Shown here one piece after another: positions 10,860-23,709 of a DNA stretch of 64,000 bases (position 1 is its first letter; the number at the start of each line of letters is the position of its first letter). Where the stretch lies: positions 623,346,383 to 623,410,382 of the forward strand of contig NC_081408.1 of NCBI RefSeq assembly GCF_030272615.1. The letters run 5' to 3'. Both the position numbers and the translations under genes were made by a program. Source of the stretch: Cryptomeria japonica (Eukaryota > Streptophyta > Pinopsida > Cupressales > Cupressaceae). The notes under the pieces are model-generated. The model was given only the letters and a program-made list of their open reading frames with translations. It did no database searches and was not told where the DNA came from.

Positions 10860-11228
10860 TCCAAGCATAGGATTTGTCCCACCAAGCCTATCTTGAAGCA
10901 AAAAACAAAGCTAAGGTTTGTTTCTCACCCCTAATTTTAACAAACGGGCTCCCATTTTTTAAATTCAAAAAACGGGCACCTATTTCGCTTTGTATCGTTG
11001 AAAGTGAAATGGGTGCCTGTTTCATTCAATAATGGGCACCTGTTTCTGAAAATATCCATTGGGCCAGAATCTGGCCCACAAGCACAAATCCCAATGATTG
11101 AATGATTTTTCAATCATTGCCTGACAGGTACGATATGCAAAGAGAATGTTTTGATTAATCATTCTCTTTGTTTGTCTTATTGTCGATTTGGTAAGGAAAT
11201 CAATTCGAATTCAAATTTTGGTGTAGCC
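10860..11228 (+). promoter_or_regulatory. upstream region of transposase copy B with GGGCACC motif array
   Basis: Four 15-16-bp motifs lie within about 105 bp, in both orientations: AAACGGGCTCCCATTT (10,942-10,957), AAACGGGCACCTATTT (10,970-10,985), AAATGGGTGCCTGTTT (11,008-11,023, inverted) and AATGGGCACCTGTTT (11,031-11,045). They end about 180 bp before the ATG at 11,229. A much longer array of the same motif lies alone at 32,376-32,625. Clustered motifs in alternating orientation resemble subterminal transposase-binding repeats of DNA transposons; that role is inferred. Confidence 0.55.
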
Positions 11229-14200
11229 ATGGGATCAAATCAACGTAGGAAGAGGCAAAGGAAGGTTTTGACAACTAAGGAGATTGCAACAAATAGGGAG
11301 AAGGAGGCAATGCGTCAATGAGAGAGAAGATCAAGAATGAGAGAAGGAGCTTCAAGTTCCACAATCATTTTAGAAGAGGAGAACACCAATGAGACCATAA
11401 ATGTTGATGAAGGAAACACAATAGAACCATTTAATTCAGGTGCATTTTCTAATCCATTACTGGATACATGTATGTCTTCACAACCCTATGTTTTTTCTCA
11501 TGAAGAAATTGGTGATTTAGTAGAAGAAGGTACTTATTAAATGAAATTCTAATTGAAAATCAAACCCCAAATCAAACTAGATCTCAACTTGAAACTAAAA
11601 TTAAAAATCCACCTGCAACTAAAACCAATAATGTGTATGTAGACATGGAAACACCAAATGAAAATGAAACATGTTGGAATGATAATCATCTTCTTGAAAA
11701 TTTTGAAATTAAAAGTGATGTACTAGACAACCTTCCTAGCTTGGTTTCATGGAGACAGATTAGAACACATGCAAATAGATTGTTTAGACATTTTTTTTTA
11801 TAATAAGAAATTTGGGTTTCAATGTCAATTAATGGTACAACTAATTAAAATGACTAAAATGCGAAAAGTGATGAAGAAGTTAGGCTTTTATGTCAAACCC
11901 AAGAAGAAGGACGAGTCTTTAAAACAAGTTGTATCGTATGTTGCTAGCACCTTTGATACAATTGGAAAGAAAAGTCGTTCTAAAGATAAAAATGCGGCAC
12001 GACGGGCAATAACAACAACTTTAGTAAGCCAAACAACTTCTAATAAAAGAATGATGAGTAACATAAGTGGATATCTTAATATTCATCGCAAAACTTTGTC
12101 AAGAGCTATAAAAAGAAGAGTAAATTTTGAAATTGATTTGGCAAACAAATTGTGGACTTTTAGTGGTAGGCTACCAAGGTCTGATATGAAACTTACTGGT
12201 GGAGTCAAAAATTTGATCGAAAAATTCTAGCACGATAATACGAGAGTATCACCTAATGTTAGAGATGTTCTTCAATTAAGAGTTGGGTCAAAAATTCGTG
12301 ATCCACATCCAAAACACCTATTGGACATGACTCAAACTGAATTGTATAAATTTTTTTTGGATGATAAGGTGTTGACTATTAACATTTGTCAAAGGTCTTT
12401 TGAAAAGTGTAAACCTTGGTATGTTCAAATTAACAAGGAAAGAGTCACATGTTGTTGCAAAACTCATATTCAATTTCGCTACCATTATGATGTATTTCGA
12501 TATATAAGTGTTACCATGCATAGTAATGGAATGTTCCAAGAATGTGGTATAAATATACCACCTGAAACTATAAAGGAGTTTATTTCAAGTTTGTTTTGCA
12601 ACCCACTAAATGAACAAAATTTTATTTTCAATGCATGTGTTTCTGGTGTATGTGATATATGTGGCAATCTTGCATTGTTGGATGAATGTTTGCATGAAAA
12701 TCTTTCAAATAATTTTGGACAACAATTAGTTGATGTTAAAAGATTTAAAACTGTTGAGTATCCATTGAAGGATGGAAAGGTTGGAAAATGATGTGATCTA
12801 ATCACTGAAAAAGTTAGTATTCATGCATTTATGAATGAATTCAAGAGTAACATCATACCTAAATATGTTAAACACACTCAAAATGCTAGATGGCTCAATG
12901 GTCAGTTTTGAATATGTAAGGATACATTCCCTGTTGGTAGTATACTTTCAGTTGTTGACTTTGCAAAGAACTACACACTTGCACCACAAGATGAGGTCCA
13001 ATCACAATACTACAATTAAGTGCAAGTATCGATTTTTGTCCATATTGTCTATAGGAATGCACCAGATAGTACAGAAGAGGATCGCAAAATTTTGAGAGAG
13101 TACCATTTTTATATGAGTGATAATAAATTACACTCATCTGAGTTTATCTAGTTTTGCTTCAAGACCTTTTTTGAGAATTTGAGGGAGAGAGAAATTTAGA
13201 TGACACAACATCTAATATGGTCTGATAATTGCACAGGGAAATTCAAAAATGCTAGAATGTTTTATTGGTTGAGTAGGATTCATAAGAAAAATAATATCGA
13301 ACACATGTGGAGTTTTTTTGAGGCTGGACATGGAAAGGAGAACATGACGGTGCCAGTGCATGTGTTAAGAGAGCCCTTTGCAGGGAGAAACTCAAATTCG
13401 AGGAAAAGGCTAAATTTAAAAATGCAAGTGCAATTGTGGACTGATGTAGTGCAAATTTATCCACAGGATCAAGTCAGAACTCTATAATTAGATATTTCTT
13501 CTGGCTAGTTAAAGAGGAGAATATCCTTCCAAGATATGATTGTGATACAATCAATGGGTCAGCTAGATGGCATTCATTTAAGAGTTCTAATTCTAACACT
13601 TGGACAATATGGACTAGAGAGCTTGCATGTTTTTGTCAATTTTGTGTTGCAGGTGAATGAGAAGAATGCGAGAATATGGAATGGGTCGGAGAATGGCAAC
13701 ACAAATCCTTAACACCTACTAAGACACAATATGAAGATGTTAGAAGAAATGGAGACCCTGATCATGCATTTGAATCAGAAGATTATGATCATGTTTCAAA
13801 CCTCATACAACCTGGTAATTTAATTGAATTTATTGTTTATAACTTTAAATTATATATTTTTATGTATTGTCATATAATTTATGATTTCATATTTGAATTA
13901 TAAATTCTAACAAGTTTTATTTCTACATGTACTTAAATTTGTTTTCTAGGACATGTGTATGTTGTTGTTGCACCTGAGGATAATGATGAGCAGGTTGAGT
14001 ATTGGCTAGCTAGATGTGTAGAACCTAAGAAAAATTTGATATGTGATCAAGTAGATGATGATGGTTTTCAGTATCCAGTTGGGTTTGTTGTGGTAGTTGG
14101 TACATGGCTACTCAAATACTTAACAAGAAGGAATGGCTTATAAGCTTATGAAGACTACCAATCGAAAAAGAAGATTATACACTCTTCTCATTTGGTGGTG

Positions 14201-14335
14201 GAAACAAACATCAAATTAGAAAGATACAAAGATAGACCTGCTAATAAGGTATTGTGGACACTTTCAGTAGAAGAGCATGAGGCAATCATAGACGCATTGC
14301 AGAAGAGAGATGATGCAGATGGTACATTAGGTTGA
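11229..14335 (+). pseudogene. DDE-like transposase, copy B (full length, decayed)
   Basis: The ATG at 11,229 opens a very basic N-terminus (NQRRKRQRKV, then REKEAMRQ) typical of nuclear DNA-binding proteins. The frame is then broken by several stops and shifts. Readable blocks in order are: 11,769-12,227 (FYVKPKKKDESL ... RRAITTTLVSQT); 12,231-12,788 with RDPHPKHLLDMTQ, a QRSFEKCKPWYV block and a Cys/His-rich TCCCKTH that could bind zinc; VVDFAKNY with Asp at 12,957; HFYMSDNKLH; IWSDNCTGKFK with Asp at 13,224; and FFEAGHGK with Glu at 13,320, then after a frameshift EHDGASACVKRAL. The Asp, Asp and Glu in this order look like an RNase H-fold DDE triad. The C-terminal segment, intron 13,815-13,949 and final exon (GHVYVVVAPEDN ... 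DADGTLG, stop 14,333) match copy A. I cannot assign a transposase superfamily. The gene faces WWMVFD copy 3 tail to tail. Confidence 0.65.
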
Positions 14336-15407
14336 ATCAATTTTATAAGCATGTAAGTTTGTGTTACTTGTGTGAACTCTTTTATATTTAATCATGATAA
14401 TTGTTTGTCTTTGTCCCTGTAACATTGTATTTGTCTACATTTGATACAATTTTGGTTTCATCAACAACATTGTATTAGTTATCTTCTTCTTAATGTTATT
14501 TTGTGCACATTGTAATTGTGTTACAATTGAATTCTAATTTTTTATTATATATTTATTTTATCGTAATCTCTTCATAGATTAATTGTAAGTTAACTTAAGA
14601 GGAAAGTCAACTAGTAAACCACTACCATCCGCACTAATAAACCATCAATACACTAGTAAAGTAGTGTGGTCAACTTAAGAGGAAAGTCAATACTATGTTT
14701 GTAGCTTCCTTTACTTATTTCAATGTAATTATTCCATATAGTAGTGCTTCCTTTACTTATTTCAAATCATTGAATAATGTTCTTCAAACCTTCCTAATAA
14801 TTTGGTTAGCCTTAGTTCCATCAATCTATTGGATTCCTCTATGAGATTCATTTATAATTAATAATACTTTTATAATTTTCATATCAAATTTATATGCATG
14901 TAAGTTTGTGTTACTTGTGTGAACTCTTTTAAATTTATATGCATGCAAATTTGTGTTACGTGTGTTAATGTTCTTCAAACCTTCCTAATAATTTGGTTAG
15001 CCTTAGTTCCATCAATCTATTGGATTCCTCTATGAGATTCATTTATAATTAATAATTCTTTAATAATTTTCATATTAAATTTATATGCATGTAAGTTTGT
15101 GTTACTTGTGTGAACTCTTTTAAATATTTAATCATGATAATTGTTTTTCTTTGTCCCTTTAACATTGTATTTGTCTACATTTGATACAATTTGTTTTCAT
15201 AAACAACATAACAACAAAACAATGTATCACATAACATAACCTGATATCATAATAGCAAGGACATGACATAATAAAAAGTCCTATATATAATCACATAACA
15301 ACAAGTCCTATATATAATCACATAATAACAAGTCCCAGGATAACATAACAAGTGTCATCATAAAAAGTCGACAATACAATAGCATGACATGATCTAAAAT
15401 ATATAAT
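14336..15407. repeat. spacer between convergent genes with two nested direct repeats
   Basis: A block of about 110 bp after the transposase stop (14,349-14,458; GCATGTAAGTTTGTGTTACT and on to CTACATTTGATACAATTT) recurs at 15,083-15,195. A second block of about 155 bp (14,776-14,935, starting AATGTTCTTCAAACCTTCCT) recurs at 14,967-15,120, a period of 191 bp. The 20-mer CAACTTAAGAGGAAAGTCAA, or all but one base of it, occurs near 14,590 and 14,670. No gene is visible; it probably holds both 3' UTRs. Confidence 0.65.
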
Positions 15408-17597
15408 TTAAGAACTCGCATGCATCTCATCTGCAGTCCTCTTCAATCCACGTGAAGGTGGCTGAGATGAATCATCCTGCTGCATGTGGTCCTAAGATGC
15501 ACCATCCTGTGTCTGTGCAGTATCGGTGTCTTCACCCTCCTGTGTAGTATCAGTGACTCCACCCTCCTGTGCATCATCAGTGTCTGCACCCTCCTGTACA
15601 TTATTAAAAGATTTTACATGAGAAGAAGATTTAACATGAGAAGAAGTTACTTGCATAATTTGCTTATAAAGTAATTAAATAATAAAAAATTTAAAATAAA
15701 TTACCATACAACCGTGCTCTACAATGCCCTCACTAGTAAGTGGAGGTCCACCATCATGAACAAGAAAAGTGGTTGTAGTCAAGTCCTGCAAAAAAAAACA
15801 TTGTACATCAATTTTGATAATCCCTATAAAAGCCAGATACACAATATAAACAAATTATAAATTATTTTTCTAATCATCACCTCAAATGATAATGTCGATG
15901 GTTGCATCTGGCTCAATCCCATAGCCATACCAATACTGGTAGTGGTATCGACCTGAACAACATATATAAAACATGAATCAAACTTGTATATATACATAAA
16001 TTATAAAGTATATATATAGACTACAAGATTATCATAGAAAAGCATACATGTGATGCAGGCAAAGTAACTAATGGTCAAAGGCATACATGTGATGTGCCAT
16101 AAAACAATCTAGAAGCCTACAATTGCAAAAAATAATGAACATGAATCAAAATTGTACATAAATTAGTAAGCATGTAAACACTTCAAATTAATGGATGGAA
16201 AACATACTAGTAGTATATGAGGCTGAGGCTCAGTGGTCCATGGGTCACGTGAAGAACTACCCACCTCAGTGCTACATGAAGCACCCTATAAAATTGAAAA
16301 AACATATCATATACATCATTACATTAAAAAAATTATTGTTTATTTTAAATGTACGTATCAATACAATGTATCTAGATGAAAGTTAATACCGTAAATGGGG
16401 TACCAACATCTCTAGGTATTGAGGTAACATGCTGTCAGTTCCTCAATGATGTGGTATGATCCATCCTCTGTTTAGAAAAAAATGACTCATGTTATGGTTC
16501 ATATGTGTATATATAAGGAATTTAATATTGCACTATAAACTATACAAATAAATTTGTACCTATGTAGGCTGATCATAGTCTTCCCACAGGAGATCAACAT
16601 ATGAAGAGAGGACATTAGCATGTATAGCCTCCTCGACATCATCATAGCCACCATGGGTAGCATCAGCATGTGCAGCCTCCTCGGCATCATCATAACCACC
16701 ATGGGTAGCATCAACATCATCAAAATTACCATATCCTCTAGGGGCAACCTCACTCTGTGGACCCCTACATACTTCCCCATAGCTCGTGCAAACATGTGCT
16801 AAGCTGGGGGCAACCCTCACCTCCTGCAACTATTGTACCAAATTGCCCGATGGGGCACTCAATGAACCTAAAGCAGAATCCATTGCTCGATGATGGGCAG
16901 GTGCTGGAACAACTGGTGATGGAAGAGGAACCAATGGATCATCATGCACATAGTTTCTAACCCTGTCGCTCAATTTTGCTCTTGGCCTATCCTGGGGTAT
17001 CCCTCTCCCAACCCCCTAAAATGATCTAATATCAAAGTAATTGGGCTTTTCGCCCAATTCAATTTCAGCCCATAATTTCTTCAAAAAATACATCGAGACC
17101 TCATGATTGGAGTGTGGTGGATGGTCAAAGACCATTCACCACCGCTCCCAAAAGTGGCTAGCAATGCCTGGGTGCCTACACCATCAAATAGAGATCCATG
17201 GCTTCTTCGGATCTATCTCTTCACCCATCTTAGGGTTCACAAAGTATTTTTTCAAATCCATTTTTGTTAGTTTTAATTCATTAACTTGTTTGTATGTGAG
17301 GCCATCAGCGTAAAATGCATGCAATCCCTCACGCCAACTATGATAGCTATCTAGCTCACTATCTAATGCCTGCACAAACTGTACAATGCCTTGCATACGA
17401 TCTGCAAGGCGTAACAACTAAGGAGGTGGATGAAGCTTATGCCTAATAGTATGAATATCTCTAATCAAAGCATCAATATTCGTCCTAATTGTTTGTCTCA
17501 ACTGATCGGGTGGAGGTGGAGGTGGAGGTGGCGGTGGAGGTGGAGGTGGAGGTGGTACTGGACATAATAGCTCATCTATCTCAAACTCATCCATCAT
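15408..17597 (-). pseudogene. WWMVFD-family gene, copy 3 (multi-exon, six nonsense codons, no frameshift)
   Basis: The start (MMDEF at 17,597/17,594) is followed by an acidic start and a 16-residue polyproline run coded by (CCACCT)n-like repeats (17,510-17,556). The first exon (17,597-16,560) is one continuous frame with TAG at 17,420, TGA at 17,186, TGA at 17,138 (inside the WWMVFD motif), TAG at 17,018 and 16,832, and TAG at 16,562 beside the splice donor. Conserved blocks are WREGLHAFYADGLTY, KYFVNPKMG, MVFDHPP, YFLKKLWAE, NYFDIRSF and QDRPRA. A tandem repeat ATHGGYDD(A/V)EEA occupies about 16,620-16,735. Smaller exons with GT/AG edges are at about 16,469-16,391, 16,285-16,207, 15,953-15,882, 15,787-15,706 and 15,620-15,408. 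The last contains three 27-bp repeats encoding EG..TD(D/T)(A/T)Q and the ending RGLKRTADEMHASS. Exon order and sizes parallel copy 2. Confidence 0.65.
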
Positions 17598-20240
17598 GTG
17601 AAAATAATCTACATATATATACAAACATGAAAATTTACAATTACAATTACAAACATGAAAATTTACAAACTTGAAAATTTACAAATACAATTACAAACAT
17701 GAAAATTTACAATTACAAACTATTTAATTTACATTTCACCTTCCAAAAAAACTTATAATTAAATACAATTTAGCAACTTAAATATAAAAAAAGGAAACTC
17801 GCATAGATCTATAATATTATTAATAGGTGGGTAATAATAAGCATCATTTAAGAAATATTATCCACTTAAATCAAAGTATAAGAAAAATTCTACAAAATAA
17901 AACATCATAATGCCCATGCAACTCAAACAATACTTTTTAACATCTAAAGATGAATTAGGATAAGTTTCATCAAAATCATAAAAATAATCATAAGTTAAAG
18001 TCATTTAAGTTATATCTATGAACTTGTCAATACATGTACTGCTTTGTTGTGTTCTTTTCTAGAATCATTGGATGATTTAGTGATCACAACTAGTAGTACT
18101 ACACTAAGTTGAAGCTTGAATAAATAGTAGGTTCTCTACTCTTGGAGGAGTTAAAACAAAAAAAAACTGTATTGATCTATATTTTATTGTTATTTTTATT
18201 AAATCTGCCACTAGTGTGATTTATTGTCCTCTTAACTTAAATCAAGCTATGTAAATTTAAAGCCTCGTAACTTTTGATAGAGAGCATATTTTTTCATGCT
18301 TCATTTGGCATTGAAAAGGTGGTTCATAAATCTTCATAGATCACACAATTATTTTCTAGAATATTCCCTTGTATTTTATATTTTATTTTTTGTGATTTCA
18401 CATTCTAGTCATTTACTTGGACATCTTGGCTCTTGAAAATGACTGTCTTACATGAGATGAATTTGTTTGATATGTTTGATATGTATTGATTTTATTGATC
18501 TTTTAAGTTTTTATTTGAGGAGGTATCATAGGTTTCTCTATTCATCCTTTTGTGGTAAACTTAGAAAGGGATATCTATGATTCTTTTGTAAAATGGTATC
18601 TTGATAAGTTTTAGGTGGTGTAATCATTTTCCTTTTATGTATGGAGTCATACCTAAACTAGAAACACTAGAAATTATATAATCTTGGTGTAACATCATTG
18701 ACCATGTAGGAGTGATTTGATCTAGTATCAAGATCATGATTCTATGTGTATTGCATTGGATATTGATTTCCCCCACACACTTTGGAATAGACTTTAGGAG
18801 ATCCATGGAGACCCACATATCTCTCCATTCCTAGAGGATCCTATTATAGATTGTTTCATTCCCTTTGTAGATGAAGATCACATACCCTTTGATGGTGATA
18901 CTTAAGAGGAAATTTATTATATCATATTAAATAATTTATTTACTTAAGATCAACTTTTATTTACATATTAAATAATTTTCAAAATATATTTTAATTATGT
19001 ACATCAATTATATCAATTAGAATAAACGTTTGGGAATTTGAAATACAAGCAATTATCATAAAAAATTTAGAATCAATTCATTCTAAATGTAAAATGATAC
19101 ATACACATAAATATATAATTAGTTTTTTAATTTAATATATACTTGGCAAAATAAATTTATATAGAAGTGTAAATTTTTAAGTAATTTAGTGGGGTTTATA
19201 ATGAAACCTATCCAAGAAAATTTGTCATATATTAGAATAAGATATTTTATCTTACCATATAAATGAAGGATCATGACTCACAAGATTGCTATATATCTAT
19301 GTGTTGTAAACAAAATATGTAAAATACGTACTAATAAAAAACATGTTTCTTTATGAAATAAAAGATATAGACAATTTCCTATAAGATACAAATGGAAAAA
19401 AAATACATAACTCATCTACCCTATATAGACACCACCCTCAACTCTCCCTTCTTGTTGGTTCTTATTTTACTATTTCAATTAATGCTTTCACATAATATAA
19501 TACATTCACTTCCAACACACACTCTACTATTTTCATGTGCATTTTGCAAACCAACCAACACTTTACTAATATTGCTACAATAAGATTGCAATACCTCAAA
19601 CTCTTGATGTACACCTTCTATTTATACTTTCTTGCTTTCCATTTGAGGCAAGTAGGTCGCTAAGTCCAATCCTTTCGAGAAATCAACTAACATTTCTTAG
19701 ACAACCCTACCTTGATTCTCCCTCAACAATTTTCATGTCCATAATTAAAAGGAGTCTTAAGATCCATTTTCATAAGCCTACATTAATAATGAACATAATT
19801 AGGTTGAAGAAAAACCCCTCTTAGATAATTTTTTTTTGTGACGTTACCTACCTCCATACTTGTCTCTTCTAGTGCAACTTTCATGAATACTAGAGTTTAT
19901 TTTGATTTGTAAATAAAGATTTGGTTAAACCTTTTGTAAAATAAATTATTACAGAGTTTTTGATCCTTTCCTTTCTCTATGTTTATTATACTTATCATCC
20001 AATCCAATGGAAAAATACACTCTCCTATAACAAAAAAAAACTAAATTTAATTCTAAAAGCTCCAATTAAAAACTAAATATATGTTCCATTTGATACAAAA
20101 CTGCTAGGAAAAACACTGATCACTAAGCACCATTTAATACCATAAGCACCAATAACACTCCTTCAAATGTTATAGCACCACCTTTATTAAGTTAATCCAT
20201 TAAATTAGCATTCTACAAAATGAACACTAATCTAATGAAA
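17598..20240. other. intergenic region: minisatellite at 17.62-17.72 kb, otherwise AT-rich
   Basis: Directly upstream of WWMVFD copy 3, at 17,622-17,715, a unit of about 28 bp containing ACAAACATGAAAATTTACAA is repeated three to four times. No palindromic GC motif array like those of the other copies is seen here. The rest (17.7-20.24 kb) is AT-rich without recognisable genes. 18,481-18,930 has slightly higher complexity and may be an old coding remnant, but no frame is informative. Confidence 0.6.
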
Positions 20241-23232
20241 TGTCACGAATCATTTCTTTTAATAATGTGCATTTTAAAGATTTAATGTGATTTTGAAATT
20301 AAAATAGATTAGATCATTCATAATCTAGTGTGAGGAAATATTGTATGCATTTTGACTCATGCAATTGATATGAAATTTGACATTTAATATTCTTTTGGGT
20401 TTGTCAATACTGATAAACTTTTGAGTGCAAGTAATGCAGGATCAAGTGAAGGAGGTCGAAGGTGAGAACACAAATTAGGTAGAATTGTTTTTAACTAAAT
20501 GACTTCGATGGAAAAAGGGAATCTCACACACCAAATTTGCATATACATTTATCTTTGCATTTATGAATGAAATATTATGTTAAATTCGACCATATAGGAT
20601 GAAAAATTTATTAATGATTGAATTATATAGCGATTCCATGATTTCATTTGCTTGTGTGAAATTATCGATTATGTTTGGTTTTCAAAATTACATTTTAGTT
20701 GTACGAATTAGGAATAGATTATAAACTTGTATATTCAAAAGTGAATATAGTTCATGATTTATATTGAACATTTTAGTATGATTAATTAGTCGTTAAATAA
20801 ATTGAATTATATGACCTAGTTTATAAAATGATTAGTCATTTGGTAGACTACTTGATTTTGTCAATTACACATATTCGTAAATATAGATTTTTAGGCGAAA
20901 TTGTAAATTTAATTAAGACGAATATTGTTATAAGCTATAAAAATGACTATTCATAAAACATATTTATCTAACATATACGTAAATTATATATATTATAACT
21001 TTAAATATATAAGATTATTATTATTTATATTGCAAACTAGGAATATAAATTATAAACTTTAAATATTTCTAAGTTTATTATTTATATTAGATAGTCGCAT
21101 TTTAAAAGGTGGTGAATTAGTTTGAAAAGCGACTATGGCGCATGACCAAATGAAGACCGATTATACTCCAGTCGACAAATACATATCAACTAACTTGGAG
21201 TTAAAATAATGACTAATATGAGTCGAGTGACATGGCATGCAAATGTTGGAATTTTTAAAACAGAGACTTTAGTTAACATTAATGATGCAAAAACCAGCGA
21301 CTAAATGCATGGATTGGATGATTTTAACGTGGGTAAATAGCATACAAAAAGTTTAGTGAACTCGGAGCAAAAAAATAGGGAAGGTGGCCTTGCATGGAGC
21401 GTTAAATCTGCCATTGCACATGTTTGAATGCCACGCAGCAAGAGGAAGACTCTTAGCAGTGGCATAAACCAAGCAAGTTAGCCTCAACGTGGTGTAGACT
21501 TGGCAAAGATAGCGATGAAACTGTGAAATACAACTCATAAGAGCTTGTTACATCTTCCAACCTCCCTATTGGACTGATCAGAACTATTGTAAACACGATC
21601 AAGGAGAATAGAAGTAGCAAACAACTTAGAGATAAACTCACATCGTGGACGTAACATAGAGATAAACTGCTATCATGGTGTTAATCTTGCACACTAATAG
21701 CAGAAATATAACAAAAGATGCCATCTCTCTCTCAGACATGGAAGAGTAAGAGGAGATGAAGGTAAAATATTTCTAAACCTTTGAAATCATCGAGCCCTTA
21801 ATAAATGAGTAATCTTAGGGAAAAATGAGATAAATAGAGGGAGAAGATAGAAGAAAGGATCATCTTTTTCTGGCTAGCAAGAAAGGACAAGAGAATCAAG
21901 CAGAGAAGGATAGAGTAGAGGAGAAGATTCTTTGATAATTTCGAAGAGAGAAATAGAGATAGATTTGATAGGAATAGTTTTGAGAGAGACTTGCGAAGAA
22001 GGTGAGGAACTATTGGACGAAAGAACATCAAGGTCATACAAATCGGACCAAGTTTACAAAAGGTCAGAATTCTTTTGTTTATGGTTGTTATTTGTTATGA
22101 TTTGGTATGAGAATGTATAGAATTAGAAGCTTTAGATATTAGGTATGATTATCCAAATTTTTTTCATATGTCATTATCTTATTTGAAATGCATTGTAAAT
22201 CATTTTAGAATAGAAGAAAAGAATATAGAGAAAAGATGTTAACTAATGGTTAATAACGTATTTTGTCCAAAATAATTAGTTCTAATTCTATTTTAAGAAT
22301 GTGTTTGCGTACTTTTTGGTTATATATGAGATTAAATTCATACATGTATAACACCTTCTTTTGCATGTACCTTATTTAGTCGAAAGATTGATTACGAGAT
22401 TATTGCTTATGAAAGTTTATCGTTTTCCAAAATATGAAATATTGTCTTCGATAGATATATTAGACAAGTAATTAATAGTAAGGAAAATGATATTTCTATT
22501 TTGGTTTAAAAAGAAAGATTGTATTCTCAATTGAATTTGTGTTTGAGGGAACCAAGCTAGGGTTAAGCTTGAGTTAGAAAATTACCTTTTGGGATGGGTG
22601 CCGAATGTGGATGTTTTCAGGGAGAATAGTTGCTTTTTCCAACTATTATTTTGTTGTGCATGGAATTATACTCGGCCGAGTTATTGTTTGAATTATCCAT
22701 AGAAAATGATGGAAATTCCTTATTTATGCTCTCTACCACATCCTAGTATGATAGCGAATGCTTGTTTCTTAGAATGAAGTAGAAAAATGAAAATGCATAT
22801 ATTATCTAGGCATGCACCAGATTCCCTCTTGCTTTCGAATTCTTTGGTTAAACCAATTCGTGCAGGGTCGGGTATTCTTGATTGACCAAGAATTCTAGGG
22901 AAGCGTAAGCTTCAAGGTTGGGCGGAAAAAGTGCCTGATTCTTGTTCTTATCTACGTTCAAAGGACTGAAGGAAGTGACTCAGACTAAAGATCGACAGAT
23001 GCATCTTCTTGTATATTCTTAAGGCAATTTGGAAGCCTAAGTAGGAAATAAGGACTTCTAAGTGAGAAATTGTATTATTCATTTGCATTATAATGATATA
23101 TCTATGAATGTTTTTATATCCATATTCGATGTTTTCTTATATCTTGTATAAAATATGCTTAGAGATTGAAATTTAAGTTTATTTATGAATAAAGAGTAGT
23201 TTAGGTTTAGATCCTAGATTGACGTCTTTACA
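20241..23232 (+). repeat. 5' LTR of the Gypsy element (2,992 bp)
   Basis: It aligns end to end with 28,708-31,690 with scattered substitutions and small indels, for example about 10 bp near 20,265 that is absent from the 3' copy. Termini are TG...CA. At about 3 kb it is long for a plant LTR. It contains a 62-codon open frame (21,932-22,120) preserved in both LTRs that resembles nothing I know. Confidence 0.95.
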
Positions 23233-23250
23233 TTTTGGTATCAGATCCTA
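23233..23250 (+). other. primer-binding site of the Gypsy element
   Basis: TGGTATCAGATCC at 23,236-23,248, three bases after the LTR end, matches the complement of the 3' end of plant initiator-Met tRNA (TGGTATCAGAGCC) at all but one base. Confidence 0.9.
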
Positions 23251-23334
23251 GGGTTTATAACATTAGGACCTATATGAGTCACTACGTTAAGATAAATTTG
23301 GAGATTAATAGTTTTATGTTTAAACATTATAGAA

Positions 23335-23709
23335 ATGGTGTTTACCAAGCAGACAGCGTGGAAATCTGTAGCTGGGTATGCCCATTACCTGAGGGTCAAG
23401 AAGGATCCTCCATCTCCTATCAAGCCGATTTTGGATGACCTCCCTTTTGAAGTGAAACTAGTCTTAGAAGGAAGTGTTGTAATACCTTCTGAGAAGAATA
23501 TTCCTATAAAAGAAAAAGAGCCTGAGTTAGAATACTCACCTATAAGGCCAATAGTGATAAGTTCTGAATAATCCAAGGAGTATACTCCTCTAAGTGATGA
23601 TGAATCTGAGGGCTATACCCCTCTGAGTGATACTGAATCAGAAGGATACACCCCTTTAAGTCCTAATGATTCAGAAGAATCCACTCCCTTGACTCCTCTC
23701 AATGAGTGA
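23335..23709 (+). pseudogene. short upstream reading frame of the Gypsy element with EGYTPLS repeats
   Basis: An ATG at 23,335 opens a frame with one stop at 23,569. Reading on, an acidic repeat EGYTPLS(D/P) occurs about three times, followed by STPLTPLNE and a stop near 23,709. It lies between the primer-binding site and gag. It could be the original gag N-terminus or a lineage-specific extra ORF; no domain is recognised. It is followed at about 23,738-23,826 by three copies of a 29-30-bp minisatellite (ATCAAATAAAGATGT). Confidence 0.5.

Noticed and set aside
17510-17556. Microsatellite (GGTGGA)n as an independent repeat
   Set aside because: It lies in frame in WWMVFD copy 3 and encodes its polyproline run, so it is described with that gene.
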